Assembly (NCBI GenBank): GCA_018970145.1
Contig: JAGWWY010000004.1
Location: forward strand, 96,139-160,138
Length of the DNA stretch: 64,000 nt
Direction of reading: 5' to 3'
Origin: Gammaproteobacteria bacterium
GTDB taxonomy: Bacteria > Pseudomonadota > Gammaproteobacteria > Steroidobacterales > Steroidobacteraceae
Shown one piece after another: positions 25,022-35,329 of this stretch. The translations under genes were made by a program, and so were the position numbers. How positions within the stretch are numbered: position 1 is the first letter of the stretch; each line of letters begins with the position of its first letter. Under the pieces are notes generated by a model. The model did not search any database. It saw nothing but the letters and a program-made list of their open reading frames with translations, and was not told the origin of the DNA.

Positions 25022-25417
25022 TTAGCGTAGGCGGTTGAGGCCCGGGACGCGATCGAATCCCGGGTCGAAGCTCAGCACCGTGTCGATATTTTGCTGCTGC
25101 ATCGAAGCGACATGGATCGCCGTGCGTACGGGTAACGTCGGATATTGCAACACCAATTGTTTGGCCAAATCGACCGTCTCGCGCCCTATGGGCAACACCT
25201 CATCGACCACGCCGAGTAACGCGTCGAAGGCGTATTGCACATAGCCGCGGCGTTCGAGCGTGTGATAGCGATGGAGGATCTCGTTCAGCGCCTCGGCGTC
25301 GGTGATGAGGCGGGTGCGTGCGGTGACGAGTGCTTCGAGGCGTCGCTGAGCGTCCACCTTGTTGGGGTGTGCGGCGCCCACGAGATACATCGGTACATTG
25401 GCATCGATGAAGACCAT
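25022..25417 (-). CDS. vapC: PIN-domain toxin VapC
   Basis: A 131-residue PIN-domain protein of the VapC family, whose members cleave tRNA or rRNA. The first acidic residue is in MVFIDANVPMY, the second in TDAEALNEILHRY, and the late LSFDPGFDRVPGLNRL is strongly VapC-like. The usual R-D-A-I-H-x-A segment reads RTAIHVA here, so the third conserved aspartate is replaced by threonine, which may weaken or abolish activity. The ATG at 25415-25417 overlaps the VapB stop by one base (TGATG), the usual toxin-antitoxin coupling. Confidence 0.85.
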   Translation of the reverse strand: MVFIDANVPMYLVGAAHPNKVDAQRRLEALVTARTRLITDAEALNEILHRYHTLERRGYVQYAFDALLGVVDEVLPIGRETVDLAKQLVLQYPTLPVRTAIHVASMQQQNIDTVLSFDPGFDRVPGLNRLR

Positions 25418-25689
25418 CAGTAACCACTGCCTTCGGTCGGGCCTCGATAGCTCCGCTCGATTTCCCCGGTCACGCGTTCGATCTGTCCGGTCGGTCCGGT
25501 GTGTCTGACGGCGGCCCGAATGACATCGAGTTTGCGATCGATGTCCGCTGAAGACTCGCGGCGACGGGCCGCGCTGACCGCTTGCCGCACCCAATCGGCT
25601 ACGCTCAAACCGCTCGCTGCTGCCGCCTCCTGTAAGGCGGCGTATTCCGCGTCGCCGAACAGCACCTGAAGTCGCCTTGTCATATGCAT
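25417..25689 (-). CDS. vapB: VapB-type ribbon-helix-helix antitoxin
   Basis: A 90-residue protein. MTRRLQVLFGDAEYAALQEA, then ASGLSVADWVRQAV, is a ribbon-helix-helix DNA-binding domain (CopG/Arc type). The C-terminal half is charged and probably wraps the toxin. The first ATG is at 25689; an in-frame ATG two codons later (25683) is an alternative. It is coupled to vapC by a one-base overlap. Repeated ATGAGT/ACTCAT half-sites lie just at its start, consistent with autorepression. Confidence 0.82.
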   Translation of the reverse strand: MHMTRRLQVLFGDAEYAALQEAAAASGLSVADWVRQAVSAARRRESSADIDRKLDVIRAAVRHTGPTGQIERVTGEIERSYRGPTEGSGY

Positions 25690-25716
25690 GAGTGTAAATG
25701 ACTCATGTCAATGAGT
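25688..25716. promoter_or_regulatory. putative VapB operator: three alternating ATGAGT/ACTCAT half-sites
   Basis: ATGAGT at 25688-25693, ACTCAT at 25701-25706 and ATGAGT at 25711-25716 form two overlapping dyads with 7- and 4-base spacers at the 5' end of vapB. Ribbon-helix-helix antitoxins bind such tandem 6-bp half-sites cooperatively, so this is the likely autoregulatory operator. Binding is inferred. Confidence 0.6.
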
Positions 25717-25795
25717 AAAATCCGACGATTTCCATTTAATGCGGGAAATAGGCTGGGTATAGTCGGTTTTGCTTGTAGCCCAGCAGGAGTGCGAT

Positions 25796-28700
25796 ATGCA
25801 TTCGTCCGAAAAAACCGCCCTTGTCCCAGCCCCCGCCACGACCCGTCCGGGTAAGCAGGGTTTGTATGATCCGGCCAACGAGCACGATGCCTGCGGCTTC
25901 GGCTTTGTGGCGGACATCCAAGGGCGCAAATCGAATGCCATCCTGCGCAATGCCATCGAGGTGCTGAAGAACCTCGATCACCGTGGCGCCTGTGGTTGCG
26001 AGATCAACACGGGCGATGGCGCCGGTGTCTTGATGCAAATGCCGCATGGCTTTCTCAAAGAGGCGGCCAAGGCGGCCCACATCAGCTTGCCGGAGCCCGG
26101 TCGCTACGCCTGTGGCCTGATCTTCATGCCGCGCAATCCGACCCAGCGTCGCCGGATCGAAGAAGTGTTCGCGCGAGTCGTGCAGGCCGAGGGTCAGGTT
26201 TATCTCGGTGCGCGCACGGTACCGGTCGACAATTCCATGCTCGGCGAGACTGCACGTCAGAGCGAACCGTTCATCCGTCAAGTGTTCATCGAGCGCGGCG
26301 AGGACACCCCCGATGAAGCGGCGTTCGAGCGCAAGCTCTACGTGATCCGCAAGCGTGCCTACAACGAGATCCGTGTCTCGACGGTCGGCGGCGCTGAATA
26401 TTGGTACGTCGCGAGCCTCTCCCACAAGACGCTGGTCTACAAGGGGATGCTGACGACGATGCAGCTCGATCAATATTTTCCGGACCTGCGCAATCCGCGC
26501 ATGGAGACCGCGATCGCACTCGTTCACTCGCGCTTCAGTACGAATACCTTCCCGAGCTGGGATCGCGCTCATCCCTATCGTTACATCGCCCACAACGGCG
26601 AGATCAACACGTTGCGGGGCAACATCAACTGGATGCGCGCCCGCGAGGCGCTGCTTGAGTCGTCGCTTTTCGGTGAGGACGTCGCGAAGATCACGCCGAT
26701 CGTGAACGTCAATGGCAGCGACTCTTCCATGTTTGACAACGTGCTCGAGCTGATGGTGCTTTCGGGCCGCTCTCTGCCGCACGCGATGATGATGATGATT
26801 CCGGAGCCTTGGTCGAAAGACGAGAACATGGATCCGGCGCGTCGGGCGTTTTATCAATTTCATTCGAGCCTCATGGAGCCTTGGGATGGGCCGGCCGCCG
26901 TCGCGTTCACCGACGGTCTGCGTATCGGTGCCGTCCTCGATCGCAATGGACTGCGACCGGGCCGCTACTACGTCACACGTGACGACATGGTGGTCGTTGC
27001 TTCCGAGGCGGGCGTGCTCGATATTCCGCCGGCACAGGTCGTACGCAAGGGGCGTCTGCAACCGGGTCGTATGTTCCTGATCGACACCGAACAGCGACGC
27101 ATCATCGAAGACGAAGAAATTAAACGGACGATCGTCAACGAACGGCCCTATGCCGAGTGGCTCGGTGAACATCTCGTGCACCTCAAAGATTTGCCGCCAG
27201 CACCGCAGTTGCCTGCGCCCGAGCCTGATCTGTTGCGCGCCCGGCAGATCGCATTCGGTTACACCTTTGAGGATCAGCGCATCCTCATGGCGCCGATGGC
27301 CAAAGATGGTGTCGAGGCCGTCGGCTCGATGGGTAACGATACGCCGCTCGCCGTGCTGTCGAAGCGTTCGCGACTGCTCTACGACTATTTCAAGCAGTTG
27401 TTTGCGCAGGTGACGAATCCGCCGATCGACAGTATTCGCGAGGAAATCATCACCTCCTCGGATGTCTGGTTGGGTGCCGAAGGAAATCTGCTAGAGCCGA
27501 AGCCGAGCGACTGTCGGCGCATCGAGCTCAAGGGTCCGGTGCTCACCAACGAAGAGTTCGCGAAAATCCGACGCATACAGTTGCCCGGTCTCAAGGTTGG
27601 TACCGTTTCGACGCTCTTCCGTGCAGCCCGTGGCGTCGAGGGTCTTGGTAAGGCGATCGAACAGCTTCGCGGTGAGGCGCGGCGCTTGATCGAGGACGAG
27701 GAGGTCAACATCCTCATCCTCAGCGATCGCGGCGTGAATCGCGAACACGCGGCGATCCCGGCGCTGCTGGCCGTCTCCGCATTGCACCACTACCTCATTC
27801 GCGAAGGCCTTCGGATGCGCGTCTCGCTAGCGCTCGAAACCGGTGAAGCGCGTGAGGTCCATCACTTTGCGCTGCTGATCGGTTACGGCTGCAGCGTCGT
27901 CAATCCTTATCTCGCCTTCGAGACGCTCGATGGCATGATCCGCGACGATCTGCTGCCAAACGTGGATCACAAGCTCGCGTGTGCCAACTTTGCCAAGGCG
28001 GCGACCAAGGGCGTCGTGAAAGTCATGTCGAAGATGGGCATCTCAGCCGTGCAGAGTTATCACGGTGCGCAGGTCTTCGAAGCGGTCGGTCTGCGTCAGG
28101 ATGTCATCGACGATTATTTTACCGGCACGGCATCTCGCGTCGGTGGCATCGGGCTCGATGTCATCGCCGAAGAAATCCTCATGCGTCATGCCGCAGCTTT
28201 TCCCGAGCGAGTGGCAGCCGAGCCCGTTTTGCCGGCAGGGGGTCAGTATCAGTGGCGCTCTGACGGTGAATTCCACGTCTTCAACCCCGAGAGTATCCAC
28301 CGACTGCAAAAGGCGGTACGCACCGGCAGCTACGCGACGTTTAAGTCGTATGCCGAGTTGATCGACGATCGCTCCAAGAATCTCTCGACCTTGCGCGGTC
28401 TACTTGGCTTCAAGCGTCGTGACGCGGTGCCGCTCGAGGAAGTCGAGCCGATCGAGAGCATCATGCGGCGCTTCAAGACGGGCGCGATGAGCTACGGTTC
28501 CATTAGCCAGGAAGCGCACGAAACGCTTGCGATCGCAATGAATCGCATCGGTGGCAAGAGCAACACCGGTGAGGGTGGCGAAGATCCCGAGCGCTACAAG
28601 CCCATGCCAAATGGAGACTCACGCAACTCCGCCATCAAGCAGGTTGCCTCGGGGCGCTTCGGTGTGACGAGTGAGTACCTCGTCAACGCCAAAGAAATCC

Positions 28701-30427
28701 AGATCAAGATGGCGCAAGGCGCCAAGCCCGGCGAGGGTGGTCAGTTGCCGGGTACCAAAGTATACCCTTGGATCGCAAAGACGCGGCACACCACTGCAGG
28801 GGTCGGGCTCATCTCGCCGCCGCCGCATCACGATATCTATTCGATCGAAGATTTGGCTGAATTGATCCACGATCTCAAGAATGCGAACAACGAAGCGCGC
28901 ATCAGCGTGAAGTTGGTGGCCGAGGTGGGTGTCGGCACGATCGCTGCAGGCGTTGCGAAGGCGCATGCCGATGTCGTCTTGATCAGTGGTTACGATGGCG
29001 GCACGGGCGCATCACCGCTCACCTCGACGACGCACGCCGGCTTGCCCTGGGAGTTGGGACTCGCAGAGGCGCATCAAACGTTGGTGCTCAATAATTTGCG
29101 CAGTCGCATCGTCGTCGAAACCGACGGCCAGTTGAAGACAGGTCGCGATGTCGTCATCGCCGCGTTGCTAGGCGCCGAGGAATTCGGGTTCTCGACGGCA
29201 CCGCTCGTCTCGGTGGGCTGCATCATGATGCGCGTGTGCCATCTGAACACCTGTCCGGCGGGGGTCGCTACGCAGGACCCGCGTTTGCGCGAGCGCTTCG
29301 CAGGCAAGCCCGAGCATGCGGTGAATTTCATGCGCTTCGTTGCGACCCAGATGCGCGAATTGATGGCGAGCCTCGGTTTCCGCACCGTCGATGAGATGAT
29401 CGGTCGTACCGACTGCCTCGAAGTGCAGGCCGCCGTCGATCATTGGAAGGCGCACGGGTTCGACTTCAGCAATATTCTCTATCAACCGGACCTCGGTCCC
29501 GAGGTGGGTCGTCGTCAGTCGATCGCACAGGATCACGGCCTCGAAAAGTCGTTGGATGCGACGCAGCTCCTTGCGATCTGCAAGCCTGCGATCGAGCGCG
29601 GCCAGAAGGTTGAAGGCTCGCTCAAGATCCGCAATGTCAATCGCGTCGTCGGCACCATCACCGGCAGTGAGATCACGCGCCAGTGGGGCGCCGCAGGCTT
29701 GCCGGACGACACGATCCGCATCCGTTTCAACGGTTCGGCGGGTCAAAGTTTTGGAGCATTCATGCCACGCGGCATGTCCTTCAGTCTCGAGGGTGACGCC
29801 AACGATTACGTCGGCAAGGGTCTCTCGGGTGGTCGGATCGCTGTTTTTCCGCCGAGGGATTCGTCCTTTGCACCCGAGCACAACATGATCATCGGCAACG
29901 TTGCGCTGTACGGTGCGACCGGTGGGGAGTTGTTCGTGCGCGGGATGGCAGGCGAGCGTTTTGCCGTGCGTAATAGCGGCGTTGATGCCGTCGTCGAGGC
30001 GGTGGGCGATCACGGTTGTGAATACATGACCGGAGGTCGCGTGGTCGTACTCGGTCCCACCGGGCGTAACTTTGGTGCCGGCATGTCAGGCGGCATCGCC
30101 TATGTGTTCGATCAAGACAATGCGTTCCTTCGCAAGGTCAATGCACAGATGGTCGAGGTCGGCCGTGTCGAAGATCCGGAAGAGGCAGACGCACTCAAGC
30201 AACTCATCCAGCGGCACATCGTCGCGACCGATAGTGAGCACGCAAAGCGCATCATCGATGCCTGGCCTACCGCGCTCAGCAAGTTCATGCGGGTGATCCC
30301 GAAGGACTACAAGCGCGTGTTGGCCTGCATCAAACGAGCGCACGATCAGGGGCTCTCGGGTGACGAGGCCATCATGGCGGCTTTTGAAGAAAATTCGCGC
30401 GATCTGTCGCGTGTGGGTGGTAACTGA
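25796..30427 (+). CDS. gltB: glutamate synthase (NADPH) large subunit
   Basis: A 1543-residue protein that makes two glutamates from glutamine and 2-oxoglutarate with GltD. The start is the ATG at 25796 with AGGAGT eight bases upstream. A short propeptide precedes the catalytic cysteine in [10 protein letters not shown] (Cys-33 before processing), which carries out the glutaminase step. The FMN/synthase domain follows, with the 3Fe-4S cluster in [15 protein letters not shown] (C-x5-C-x4-C) and the C-terminal glycine-rich beta-helix ([20 protein letters not shown]). A TATAGT at 25759-25764 could be its -10 box. gltD follows after two bases. Confidence 0.97.
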   Translation: MHSSEKTALVPAPATTRPGKQGLYDPANEHDACGFGFVADIQGRKSNAILRNAIEVLKNLDHRGACGCEINTGDGAGVLMQMPHGFLKEAAKAAHISLPEPGRYACGLIFMPRNPTQRRRIEEVFARVVQAEGQVYLGARTVPVDNSMLGETARQSEPFIRQVFIERGEDTPDEAAFERKLYVIRKRAYNEIRVSTVGGAEYWYVASLSHKTLVYKGMLTTMQLDQYFPDLRNPRMETAIALVHSRFSTNTFPSWDRAHPYRYIAHNGEINTLRGNINWMRAREALLESSLFGEDVAKITPIVNVNGSDSSMFDNVLELMVLSGRSLPHAMMMMIPEPWSKDENMDPARRAFYQFHSSLMEPWDGPAAVAFTDGLRIGAVLDRNGLRPGRYYVTRDDMVVVASEAGVLDIPPAQVVRKGRLQPGRMFLIDTEQRRIIEDEEIKRTIVNERPYAEWLGEHLVHLKDLPPAPQLPAPEPDLLRARQIAFGYTFEDQRILMAPMAKDGVEAVGSMGNDTPLAVLSKRSRLLYDYFKQLFAQVTNPPIDSIREEIITSSDVWLGAEGNLLEPKPSDCRRIELKGPVLTNEEFAKIRRIQLPGLKVGTVSTLFRAARGVEGLGKAIEQLRGEARRLIEDEEVNILILSDRGVNREHAAIPALLAVSALHHYLIREGLRMRVSLALETGEAREVHHFALLIGYGCSVVNPYLAFETLDGMIRDDLLPNVDHKLACANFAKAATKGVVKVMSKMGISAVQSYHGAQVFEAVGLRQDVIDDYFTGTASRVGGIGLDVIAEEILMRHAAAFPERVAAEPVLPAGGQYQWRSDGEFHVFNPESIHRLQKAVRTGSYATFKSYAELIDDRSKNLSTLRGLLGFKRRDAVPLEEVEPIESIMRRFKTGAMSYGSISQEAHETLAIAMNRIGGKSNTGEGGEDPERYKPMPNGDSRNSAIKQVASGRFGVTSEYLVNAKEIQIKMAQGAKPGEGGQLPGTKVYPWIAKTRHTTAGVGLISPPPHHDIYSIEDLAELIHDLKNANNEARISVKLVAEVGVGTIAAGVAKAHADVVLISGYDGGTGASPLTSTTHAGLPWELGLAEAHQTLVLNNLRSRIVVETDGQLKTGRDVVIAALLGAEEFGFSTAPLVSVGCIMMRVCHLNTCPAGVATQDPRLRERFAGKPEHAVNFMRFVATQMRELMASLGFRTVDEMIGRTDCLEVQAAVDHWKAHGFDFSNILYQPDLGPEVGRRQSIAQDHGLEKSLDATQLLAICKPAIERGQKVEGSLKIRNVNRVVGTITGSEITRQWGAAGLPDDTIRIRFNGSAGQSFGAFMPRGMSFSLEGDANDYVGKGLSGGRIAVFPPRDSSFAPEHNMIIGNVALYGATGGELFVRGMAGERFAVRNSGVDAVVEAVGDHGCEYMTGGRVVVLGPTGRNFGAGMSGGIAYVFDQDNAFLRKVNAQMVEVGRVEDPEEADALKQLIQRHIVATDSEHAKRIIDAWPTALSKFMRVIPKDYKRVLACIKRAHDQGLSGDEAIMAAFEENSRDLSRVGGN

Positions 30428-30429
30428 TC

Positions 30430-31914
30430 ATGGGTAAGCCGACTGGATTCATTGAATATTTGCGCGAAATTCCACTCGACCGATCGCCTATCGAACGGGT
30501 CAAAGATTGGCGCGAGTTCCATCACCACCTCGATGATCGTAGCCTGCGCAATCAGGCAGCGCGCTGCATGGATTGCGGAGTGCCGTTTTGTCACACCGGC
30601 AAGTTGATCAGCGGTGGCGCGGCAGGGTGCCCCGTCAATAACCTCATTCCCGAGTGGAACGATCTCGTGTATCGCGGACTGTGGCGCGAGGCACTCGACC
30701 GTCTGCACAAGACCAATAATTTTCCGGAGTTCACCGGACGCGTGTGTCCCGCACCTTGCGAAGGGTCGTGTGTGCTCGGCATCAATGCGCCGCCGGTCAC
30801 GATCAAGAACATCGAAAATTCGATCATCGAGCGGGGCTTCGAAGAGGGCTGGGTCGTACCCGAACCGCCGAAGATTCGGACCGGCAAGAAGGTCGCTGTT
30901 GTCGGCTCGGGGCCAGCGGGGCTAGCCGCTGCGCAACAGTTGAATCGTGCTGGCCATGCGGTGACGGTGCTCGAGCGCGCCGCCCGGCCGGGCGGACTTT
31001 TGATGTACGGCATCCCCAACATGAAGCTTGACAAGCAAGATGTCGTGATGCGGCGCATCAAGTTGCTCGAACAGGAAGGAGTCAAGTTCGTCTGTAACAC
31101 AAACGTCGGCGATAACTACGAGGCGCAGATGATGCGCCGCGACTTCGACGCGATCGTGTTGTGCACCGGCTCCACGCAGCCTCGAGATCTCACTGTCGAA
31201 GGGCGCGAACTTTCGGGCGTGCATTTCGCGATGGACTATCTCACCGGCGCGACCGATGCCGTCTTGACAAAAAATCCGTCGGCTGCTGTTTTGCACGCCA
31301 ACGGGCTCGACGTCGTCGTTGTTGGCGGTGGCGACACCGGTACCGATTGTGTCGGGACCGCCATGCGCCAAGGTTGTCGCACGCTGACTCAAGTCGAAAT
31401 TCTCTCAAAGCCGCCGCTTGAGCGCGCCGTCGACAATCCGTGGCCCGAGTGGCCGCGCCTGTACAAGATGGACTACGGTCAGGAAGAGGCAGCCGCCAAG
31501 TTCGGGCAGGATCCACGCACTTATGTCACGACGGTCAAAAAACTCATCGGCGATGAGGCGGGTCGAGTCAAAGAAATCGTCACAGTCGAAGTGCGTTGGG
31601 AGAAAAACGAGCGCGGTCAATTTGCTCCGATTGAGCAAGCGGGCACCGAGCGTATCCAGCCGGCGCAGCTTGTGTTGCTCGCGATGGGCTTCACGGGACC
31701 TGAGACGGTGTTGCCGCAGGATCTTGGGGTCGAGTTTGACGAGCGGCACAATGTCAAAGCTGAGTACGGTCACTACGCCACCAACACCCCGGGCGTTTTC
31801 GCGGCGGGCGATTGTCGCCGCGGACAGAGTTTGGTTGTGTGGGCGATCAACGAGGGGCGGGGCGCCGCTCGCGAGTGCGACCGCTGGCTGATGGGCTCGA
31901 CGGAATTGCCCTAA
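30430..31914 (+). CDS. gltD: glutamate synthase (NADPH) small subunit
   Basis: A 494-residue flavoprotein that passes NADPH electrons to GltB. The N-terminal cysteine-rich region ([30 protein letters not shown]) holds 4Fe-4S clusters. [15 protein letters not shown] is the FAD-binding motif and [14 protein letters not shown] the NADPH-binding motif; [19 protein letters not shown] is the C-terminal FAD contact. It forms an operon with gltB. A hairpin 20 bases downstream could end this transcript as well as the opposite one. Confidence 0.96.
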   Translation: MGKPTGFIEYLREIPLDRSPIERVKDWREFHHHLDDRSLRNQAARCMDCGVPFCHTGKLISGGAAGCPVNNLIPEWNDLVYRGLWREALDRLHKTNNFPEFTGRVCPAPCEGSCVLGINAPPVTIKNIENSIIERGFEEGWVVPEPPKIRTGKKVAVVGSGPAGLAAAQQLNRAGHAVTVLERAARPGGLLMYGIPNMKLDKQDVVMRRIKLLEQEGVKFVCNTNVGDNYEAQMMRRDFDAIVLCTGSTQPRDLTVEGRELSGVHFAMDYLTGATDAVLTKNPSAAVLHANGLDVVVVGGGDTGTDCVGTAMRQGCRTLTQVEILSKPPLERAVDNPWPEWPRLYKMDYGQEEAAAKFGQDPRTYVTTVKKLIGDEAGRVKEIVTVEVRWEKNERGQFAPIEQAGTERIQPAQLVLLAMGFTGPETVLPQDLGVEFDERHNVKAEYGHYATNTPGVFAAGDCRRGQSLVVWAINEGRGAARECDRWLMGSTELP

Positions 31915-31932
31915 TCATTTGATCAGGGCGAT

Positions 31933-31960
31933 AAAAAAACCCCGCGCGAGCGCGGGGTTT
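31933..31960 (-). terminator. intrinsic terminator (strong on the minus strand)
   Basis: A perfect 10-bp stem, AAACCCCGCG at 31937-31946 pairing with CGCGGGGTTT at 31951-31960, has a four-base loop. Read on the minus strand it is followed by seven U residues, a strong terminator for the candidate small RNA. On the plus strand only three T residues follow, so it may serve gltD weakly as a bidirectional terminator. Confidence 0.88.
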
Positions 31961-32151
31961 GCTGGGCAGAGTTCGTCACTCCCGGGTCTGACGCTATGCG
32001 GCGACTGCAAAAGAGTCGCCCCGTGGACGCTAATCGAATCCGGCGGAACCGCGCTGTTAGCCGATTCCTCGGGCGCCCCAAAATGAGGGATCACCCTTTT
32101 CCGTGTCCACGTCGCCTGCCAAGGGTTCTGTGTTGTCTGACTGCCACGAAC
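31933..32151 (-). ncRNA. candidate small RNA of about 215 nt
   Basis: A free-standing transcription unit with no plausible coding frame lies between gltD and the next minus-strand gene. A promoter (TAGACA-16-TATACT) sits at its 5' side and an intrinsic terminator at its 3' side. The predicted RNA can form a long-range pairing between 32105-32110 and 32023-32028, a perfect hairpin at 32001-32019 (6-bp stem), and the terminator stem. Several GGA triplets occur, but no RNA family signature I know (6S, RNase P, SRP, tmRNA, riboswitch cores) fits. The exact 5' end is estimated from the -10 box. Confidence 0.55.
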
Positions 32152-32157
32152 GTGGTG

Positions 32158-32185
32158 AGTATACAACCAACAACATGACTGTCTA
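32158..32185 (-). promoter_or_regulatory. sigma-70 promoter for the candidate small RNA
   Basis: On the minus strand, TAGACA (plus positions 32180-32185; five of six matches to TTGACA) is followed after 16 bases by TATACT (32158-32163; five of six matches to TATAAT). It lies in the gap after the stop codon of the minus-strand gene ending at 32221 and reads toward the terminator at 31933, with only non-coding DNA between. Confidence 0.6.
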
Positions 32186-32220
32186 GTGACAAAAATGCGA
32201 CATCGATCACGGAAGCGCGA

Positions 32221-32991
32221 TCAATTTCCCCAATGAGGTCCTCGGGATAGTTCGACCAACTCGTAGTAAGTCTGCATGTAGCCCGCGACCTGTCCCTTCA
32301 GGAACAGGTAGTCTCCGTCAGCGGTACACCACACGTCATAGGGTGGGTGTTCTTGTGGCAACTCCGGGTTGCTGACGAACTGGTAGTGCAGCGCATCGAA
32401 GGTGCCGGCGCCGACCGTGACCCTCTCAGGGCCGACGAACACGAGATTGAGGCCGATCGAGAACAGCATGGGTCCCGTCGCACCGCGATGATCGGGCGAG
32501 GAAAGCAGCATTTGGTTGATACGTTGCACGGCTCCAGGCTTGCTCTGGTCGATCAGACGCAGATGCCAAGCATCGCAAGCGATCGCGTGGTTCTGGAAGG
32601 TCAGCAGCGGTGTCGAGAGGTCCATCGTCTGCGAGACGCGACCTTCAAGCGAGGTCCAAGTTTCGCATTCGGCGTATTGCGGATGAAAGCGGAACCAACC
32701 CGAGCCCATGAATTTGCTGCCGACCGACAGCCTGACGAAACAGTCGGTGGGCATCCAGTGTGCATCGAGTGAGTAGGTGATGTCGCGCATCACCGAGGGG
32801 CGATCGTCGATTTCGCAGTGCGCCGTGCAGGTGCGGGTGCCGTCGGCGTGAACATCCATGCGGAAGTACTCGCGACCGCGCTCTTGGTTCAAGCGCTCCG
32901 GTTTCTTGCTGGTGTAGAGGATCTTCCCCATCACACTTCGATGATCACGTTGCAGGATCGGGAGTTTCGGATCGGCCGGGGGCTGTGCCAT
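32221..32991 (-). CDS. hypothetical protein, lipocalin/DUF3108-like size and strand pattern
   Basis: A 256-residue protein; the ATG at 32991 has AGGAG ten bases upstream, better than a longer frame that would overlap the MFS gene. There is no signal peptide. The sequence is mostly beta-strand (HCEIDDRPSVMRDITYSLD, MGSGWFRFHPQYAECETW, APTFDALHYQF-like segments) and ends near a TYYELVEL strand. This suggests a beta-barrel-like fold, but I cannot name the family with confidence. It lies 49 bases after a divergently unrelated MFS carrier on the same strand and probably shares its transcript. Confidence 0.6.
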   Translation of the reverse strand: MAQPPADPKLPILQRDHRSVMGKILYTSKKPERLNQERGREYFRMDVHADGTRTCTAHCEIDDRPSVMRDITYSLDAHWMPTDCFVRLSVGSKFMGSGWFRFHPQYAECETWTSLEGRVSQTMDLSTPLLTFQNHAIACDAWHLRLIDQSKPGAVQRINQMLLSSPDHRGATGPMLFSIGLNLVFVGPERVTVGAGTFDALHYQFVSNPELPQEHPPYDVWCTADGDYLFLKGQVAGYMQTYYELVELSRGPHWGN

Positions 32992-33040
32992 GGATGAGCG
33001 CTCCTCTGACGGAAAATGATTTACGGGTCGAGTGTAGATC

Positions 33041-34393
33041 TCAACCGGCCGAATTAGCCCATTCACGCGCCTCACGTGCCGCAGCGCGGAAGTGCGGCAA
33101 GTTGTAGACGAGCAAGGCCGCCCCGATGATCGAGACGATCGTGGCGACGATGAACATCGAGTAGCGCAGTTGTGATTCGTCGGCGAAGTAGTAGTCGGTC
33201 ACCATGGCGACCGCGGTCGGTCCGATGAAGAACCCGACCGCATTCAACACGAAGTAGTAGAACGCCACGACTTGTGCACGCATGGTTGGTGGCGCGATCG
33301 CAACCACCGCCGCTGCGCCTGCTGCGGTTGGTGCCGCAGCGCCGATCGTCGCCGGAATCAGGAACAGCACCGAGAGCAAGGGTGTCGGCATCAGTGTGAA
33401 GAGGCAGTAGCCTGTTGCCATGACGACGAAGGCGAGCAAGCAGACACGAACGTAACCGTCTTCGTAACGCTTCTGAAACCAATCGCTCAAAAAGCCGCCG
33501 ATCAACACGCCGGTCAAACCGAACACGATGGTGATCACGCCGCGCCACTGGATCCAGTAACCGAGCTCTTCCGGCGTGAGGTTGTACGTACGACGCAGGA
33601 ACTCGGGAATCCAGAAACCGATGCCGTAGGCCATGATGGCAAGGCCCGACAGCGCGAAGAACAACACTAAAAAGGCGCGCCAACGCTTGAGCAGATAGGC
33701 GAGCGTTTTATTTACGGGCGAAGCGATGGGTTTGATGCCACTCACCAAAAACTCACGACGGATGGGCTCCTTGATGGTCAGAATCAGCAGTGCGACCAGC
33801 AGACCGGGTAAGCCCACGTAGATAAACATCAACTGCCAAGGCTCATGCCAGCCGATCAACGGCAGTTCGACCGGGCCGATTTCTTTGAGCTTGGGATAGA
33901 TGGCGCCGCCGAAAATGAAGGCAATGCCGCTGCCACTTGAGACCCCTGCGGTGTAAAGACCGATTGCGCGCCCGATCTTATCCGGCGGGAAGTAGTCCTT
34001 GAGGATCGACATAGCCGAAGGGTTGAGGGCGGATTCACCTGCGCCGACACCCACACGCGCGAGAAACAGCGCTGCATAAGAGGTGGCAAATCCGCAAGCG
34101 GCCGTCATGAGACTCCAGAAGACAACACCCGAGAAAATCAACCAGCGGCGGTTGCCGCGATCGGCAAACCAGGCGATCGCCACACCGAAGAAGGTGTAGA
34201 ACACCGCAAACGCACCGCCTAGCAAGAGGCTCATCTGGGTATCGCTGATCTGCAAACTGGCCTTGATGTCCGGCACGAGCAGCGCAATGATCTCTCGGTC
34301 GACGAACGCCAAGATGTAAGCGAGCAGCAGAACGAACACCACGTACCAAGAGTACAGAGGGTTCGGGTAAGGGATCGTCTCGTTGCGTGTCAT
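33041..34393 (-). CDS. MFS transporter, Spinster-like
   Basis: A 450-residue protein with twelve hydrophobic segments. FVDREIIALLVPDIKASL in the first helix-loop, the A-like motif WFADRGNRRWLIFSG between helices 2 and 3, and ARVGVGAGESALNPSAMSIL in helix 4 are typical of the Spinster-like/ACS branch of the major facilitator superfamily, common in Sphingomonads and sterol-degrading Gammaproteobacteria. The substrate is not predictable. The start has AGGAG seven bases upstream. It is divergent from the deacetylase-fold gene across 45 bases. Confidence 0.88.
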   Translation of the reverse strand: MTRNETIPYPNPLYSWYVVFVLLLAYILAFVDREIIALLVPDIKASLQISDTQMSLLLGGAFAVFYTFFGVAIAWFADRGNRRWLIFSGVVFWSLMTAACGFATSYAALFLARVGVGAGESALNPSAMSILKDYFPPDKIGRAIGLYTAGVSSGSGIAFIFGGAIYPKLKEIGPVELPLIGWHEPWQLMFIYVGLPGLLVALLILTIKEPIRREFLVSGIKPIASPVNKTLAYLLKRWRAFLVLFFALSGLAIMAYGIGFWIPEFLRRTYNLTPEELGYWIQWRGVITIVFGLTGVLIGGFLSDWFQKRYEDGYVRVCLLAFVVMATGYCLFTLMPTPLLSVLFLIPATIGAAAPTAAGAAAVVAIAPPTMRAQVVAFYYFVLNAVGFFIGPTAVAMVTDYYFADESQLRYSMFIVATIVSIIGAALLVYNLPHFRAAAREAREWANSAG

Positions 34394-34438
34394 GCGGTCT
34401 CCTCGGCAGCGCTCCGTTCTAGCTCATTCGGCCTTAAC

Positions 34439-35329
34439 TTGAAAGTCAGTCACCATCCCGATTACTTCCTGCCGCTGCCGGTCGGGCACCCGTTCCCGAT
34501 GGCCAAGTACACGCTCATCTACGATCTGCTGCGTGAGCGCGGACTGTTGCCGGCTGCATCCATCGTCATCCCTGAGGAGGCCGCCCGAGAGGATCTCGCT
34601 CGGGTGCACACCGAGGACTATCTGCAGCGCCTGTTCGAGACGGGTTTATCGGCGCTGGAGCAGCGCGCGCTCGGTGTGCCGTGGACGCCGCGTTTGCTCC
34701 GGCGCTCACGTCTTGCAGTACAAGGCACCTTGCTCGCAACTCGCGCCGCCCTTGCGGATGGGCGCGCTGGCAATCTGGCGGGCGGTACTCATCATGCTTT
34801 CGCTGATCATGGCGAGGGCTTTTGTGTCTTGAACGATGTGGCGATCACCATTCGCCGTCTGCAGCATGAGGGTCTACTGCGCCGCGCGCTCGTTATCGAT
34901 CTCGACGTGCATCAGGGCAACGGGACGGCCGCCATCTTCGAAGGCGATGACTCGGTGTTCACCTTCTCGATGCACGGCGAGCGCAATTATCCGGCGCGCA
35001 AGATGCGCTCGTCTTTGGATGTCGGTCTGCCGGACGGTATCGACGATTCCCGTTATCTCGAAGAGCTTGAACAGCACCTGCCGCTGCTCACGCGTGGTTT
35101 CCGGCCCGAGGTGATCTTTTATCTGGCGGGAGTCGATGTCGCAGCGGGAGATCGCTACGGTCGTTTTGCATTAAGCGATGCAGGCATTCGAGCGCGCGAT
35201 CGCCGGGTGATCGAGTTCGCAGACCAGTTGGGTCTGCCGCTCGTGATCACACTCGCCGGCGGTTACGCCGCGGATGCGCTGCGCACGGCGTTGCTGCACA
35301 GCATCGTTTTCGAGGAGGCCATAAGATGA
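34439..35329 (+). CDS. histone-deacetylase-superfamily amidohydrolase
   Basis: A 296-residue class II-type HDAC/acetylpolyamine-amidohydrolase fold. GGTHHAFADHGEGFCVLNDVA carries the catalytic histidine pair; the zinc ligands are in IDLDVHQGNGT (D-x-H) and AGVDVAAGDR (late Asp). Typical substrates are acetylated small amines or lysines. The start is a TTG at 34439, which begins the family-typical KVSHHPDYFLPLPVGHPFPMAKY region; no better start or clear ribosome site is seen. It is coupled by ATGA overlap to the DUF4442 gene. Confidence 0.87.
   Translation: MKVSHHPDYFLPLPVGHPFPMAKYTLIYDLLRERGLLPAASIVIPEEAAREDLARVHTEDYLQRLFETGLSALEQRALGVPWTPRLLRRSRLAVQGTLLATRAALADGRAGNLAGGTHHAFADHGEGFCVLNDVAITIRRLQHEGLLRRALVIDLDVHQGNGTAAIFEGDDSVFTFSMHGERNYPARKMRSSLDVGLPDGIDDSRYLEELEQHLPLLTRGFRPEVIFYLAGVDVAAGDRYGRFALSDAGIRARDRRVIEFADQLGLPLVITLAGGYAADALRTALLHSIVFEEAIR

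Noticed and set aside
25736..27181. A 481-codon open frame antisense to gltB, and another at 29168-30013
   Set aside because: gltB is unmistakable on the plus strand. High GC and biased codon use open long antisense frames; the translations show no family motif and no ribosome site.
31933..32151. Identity of the small RNA as 6S RNA, RNase P, SRP RNA, tmRNA or a riboswitch
   Set aside because: None of the conserved cores of these families could be found on the minus strand, and no gene follows the terminator for a riboswitch to control.
31915..32166. A short minus-strand frame across the candidate small RNA
   Set aside because: It has no ribosome site, runs through the terminator, and its composition looks random; an RNA gene explains the promoter and terminator better.
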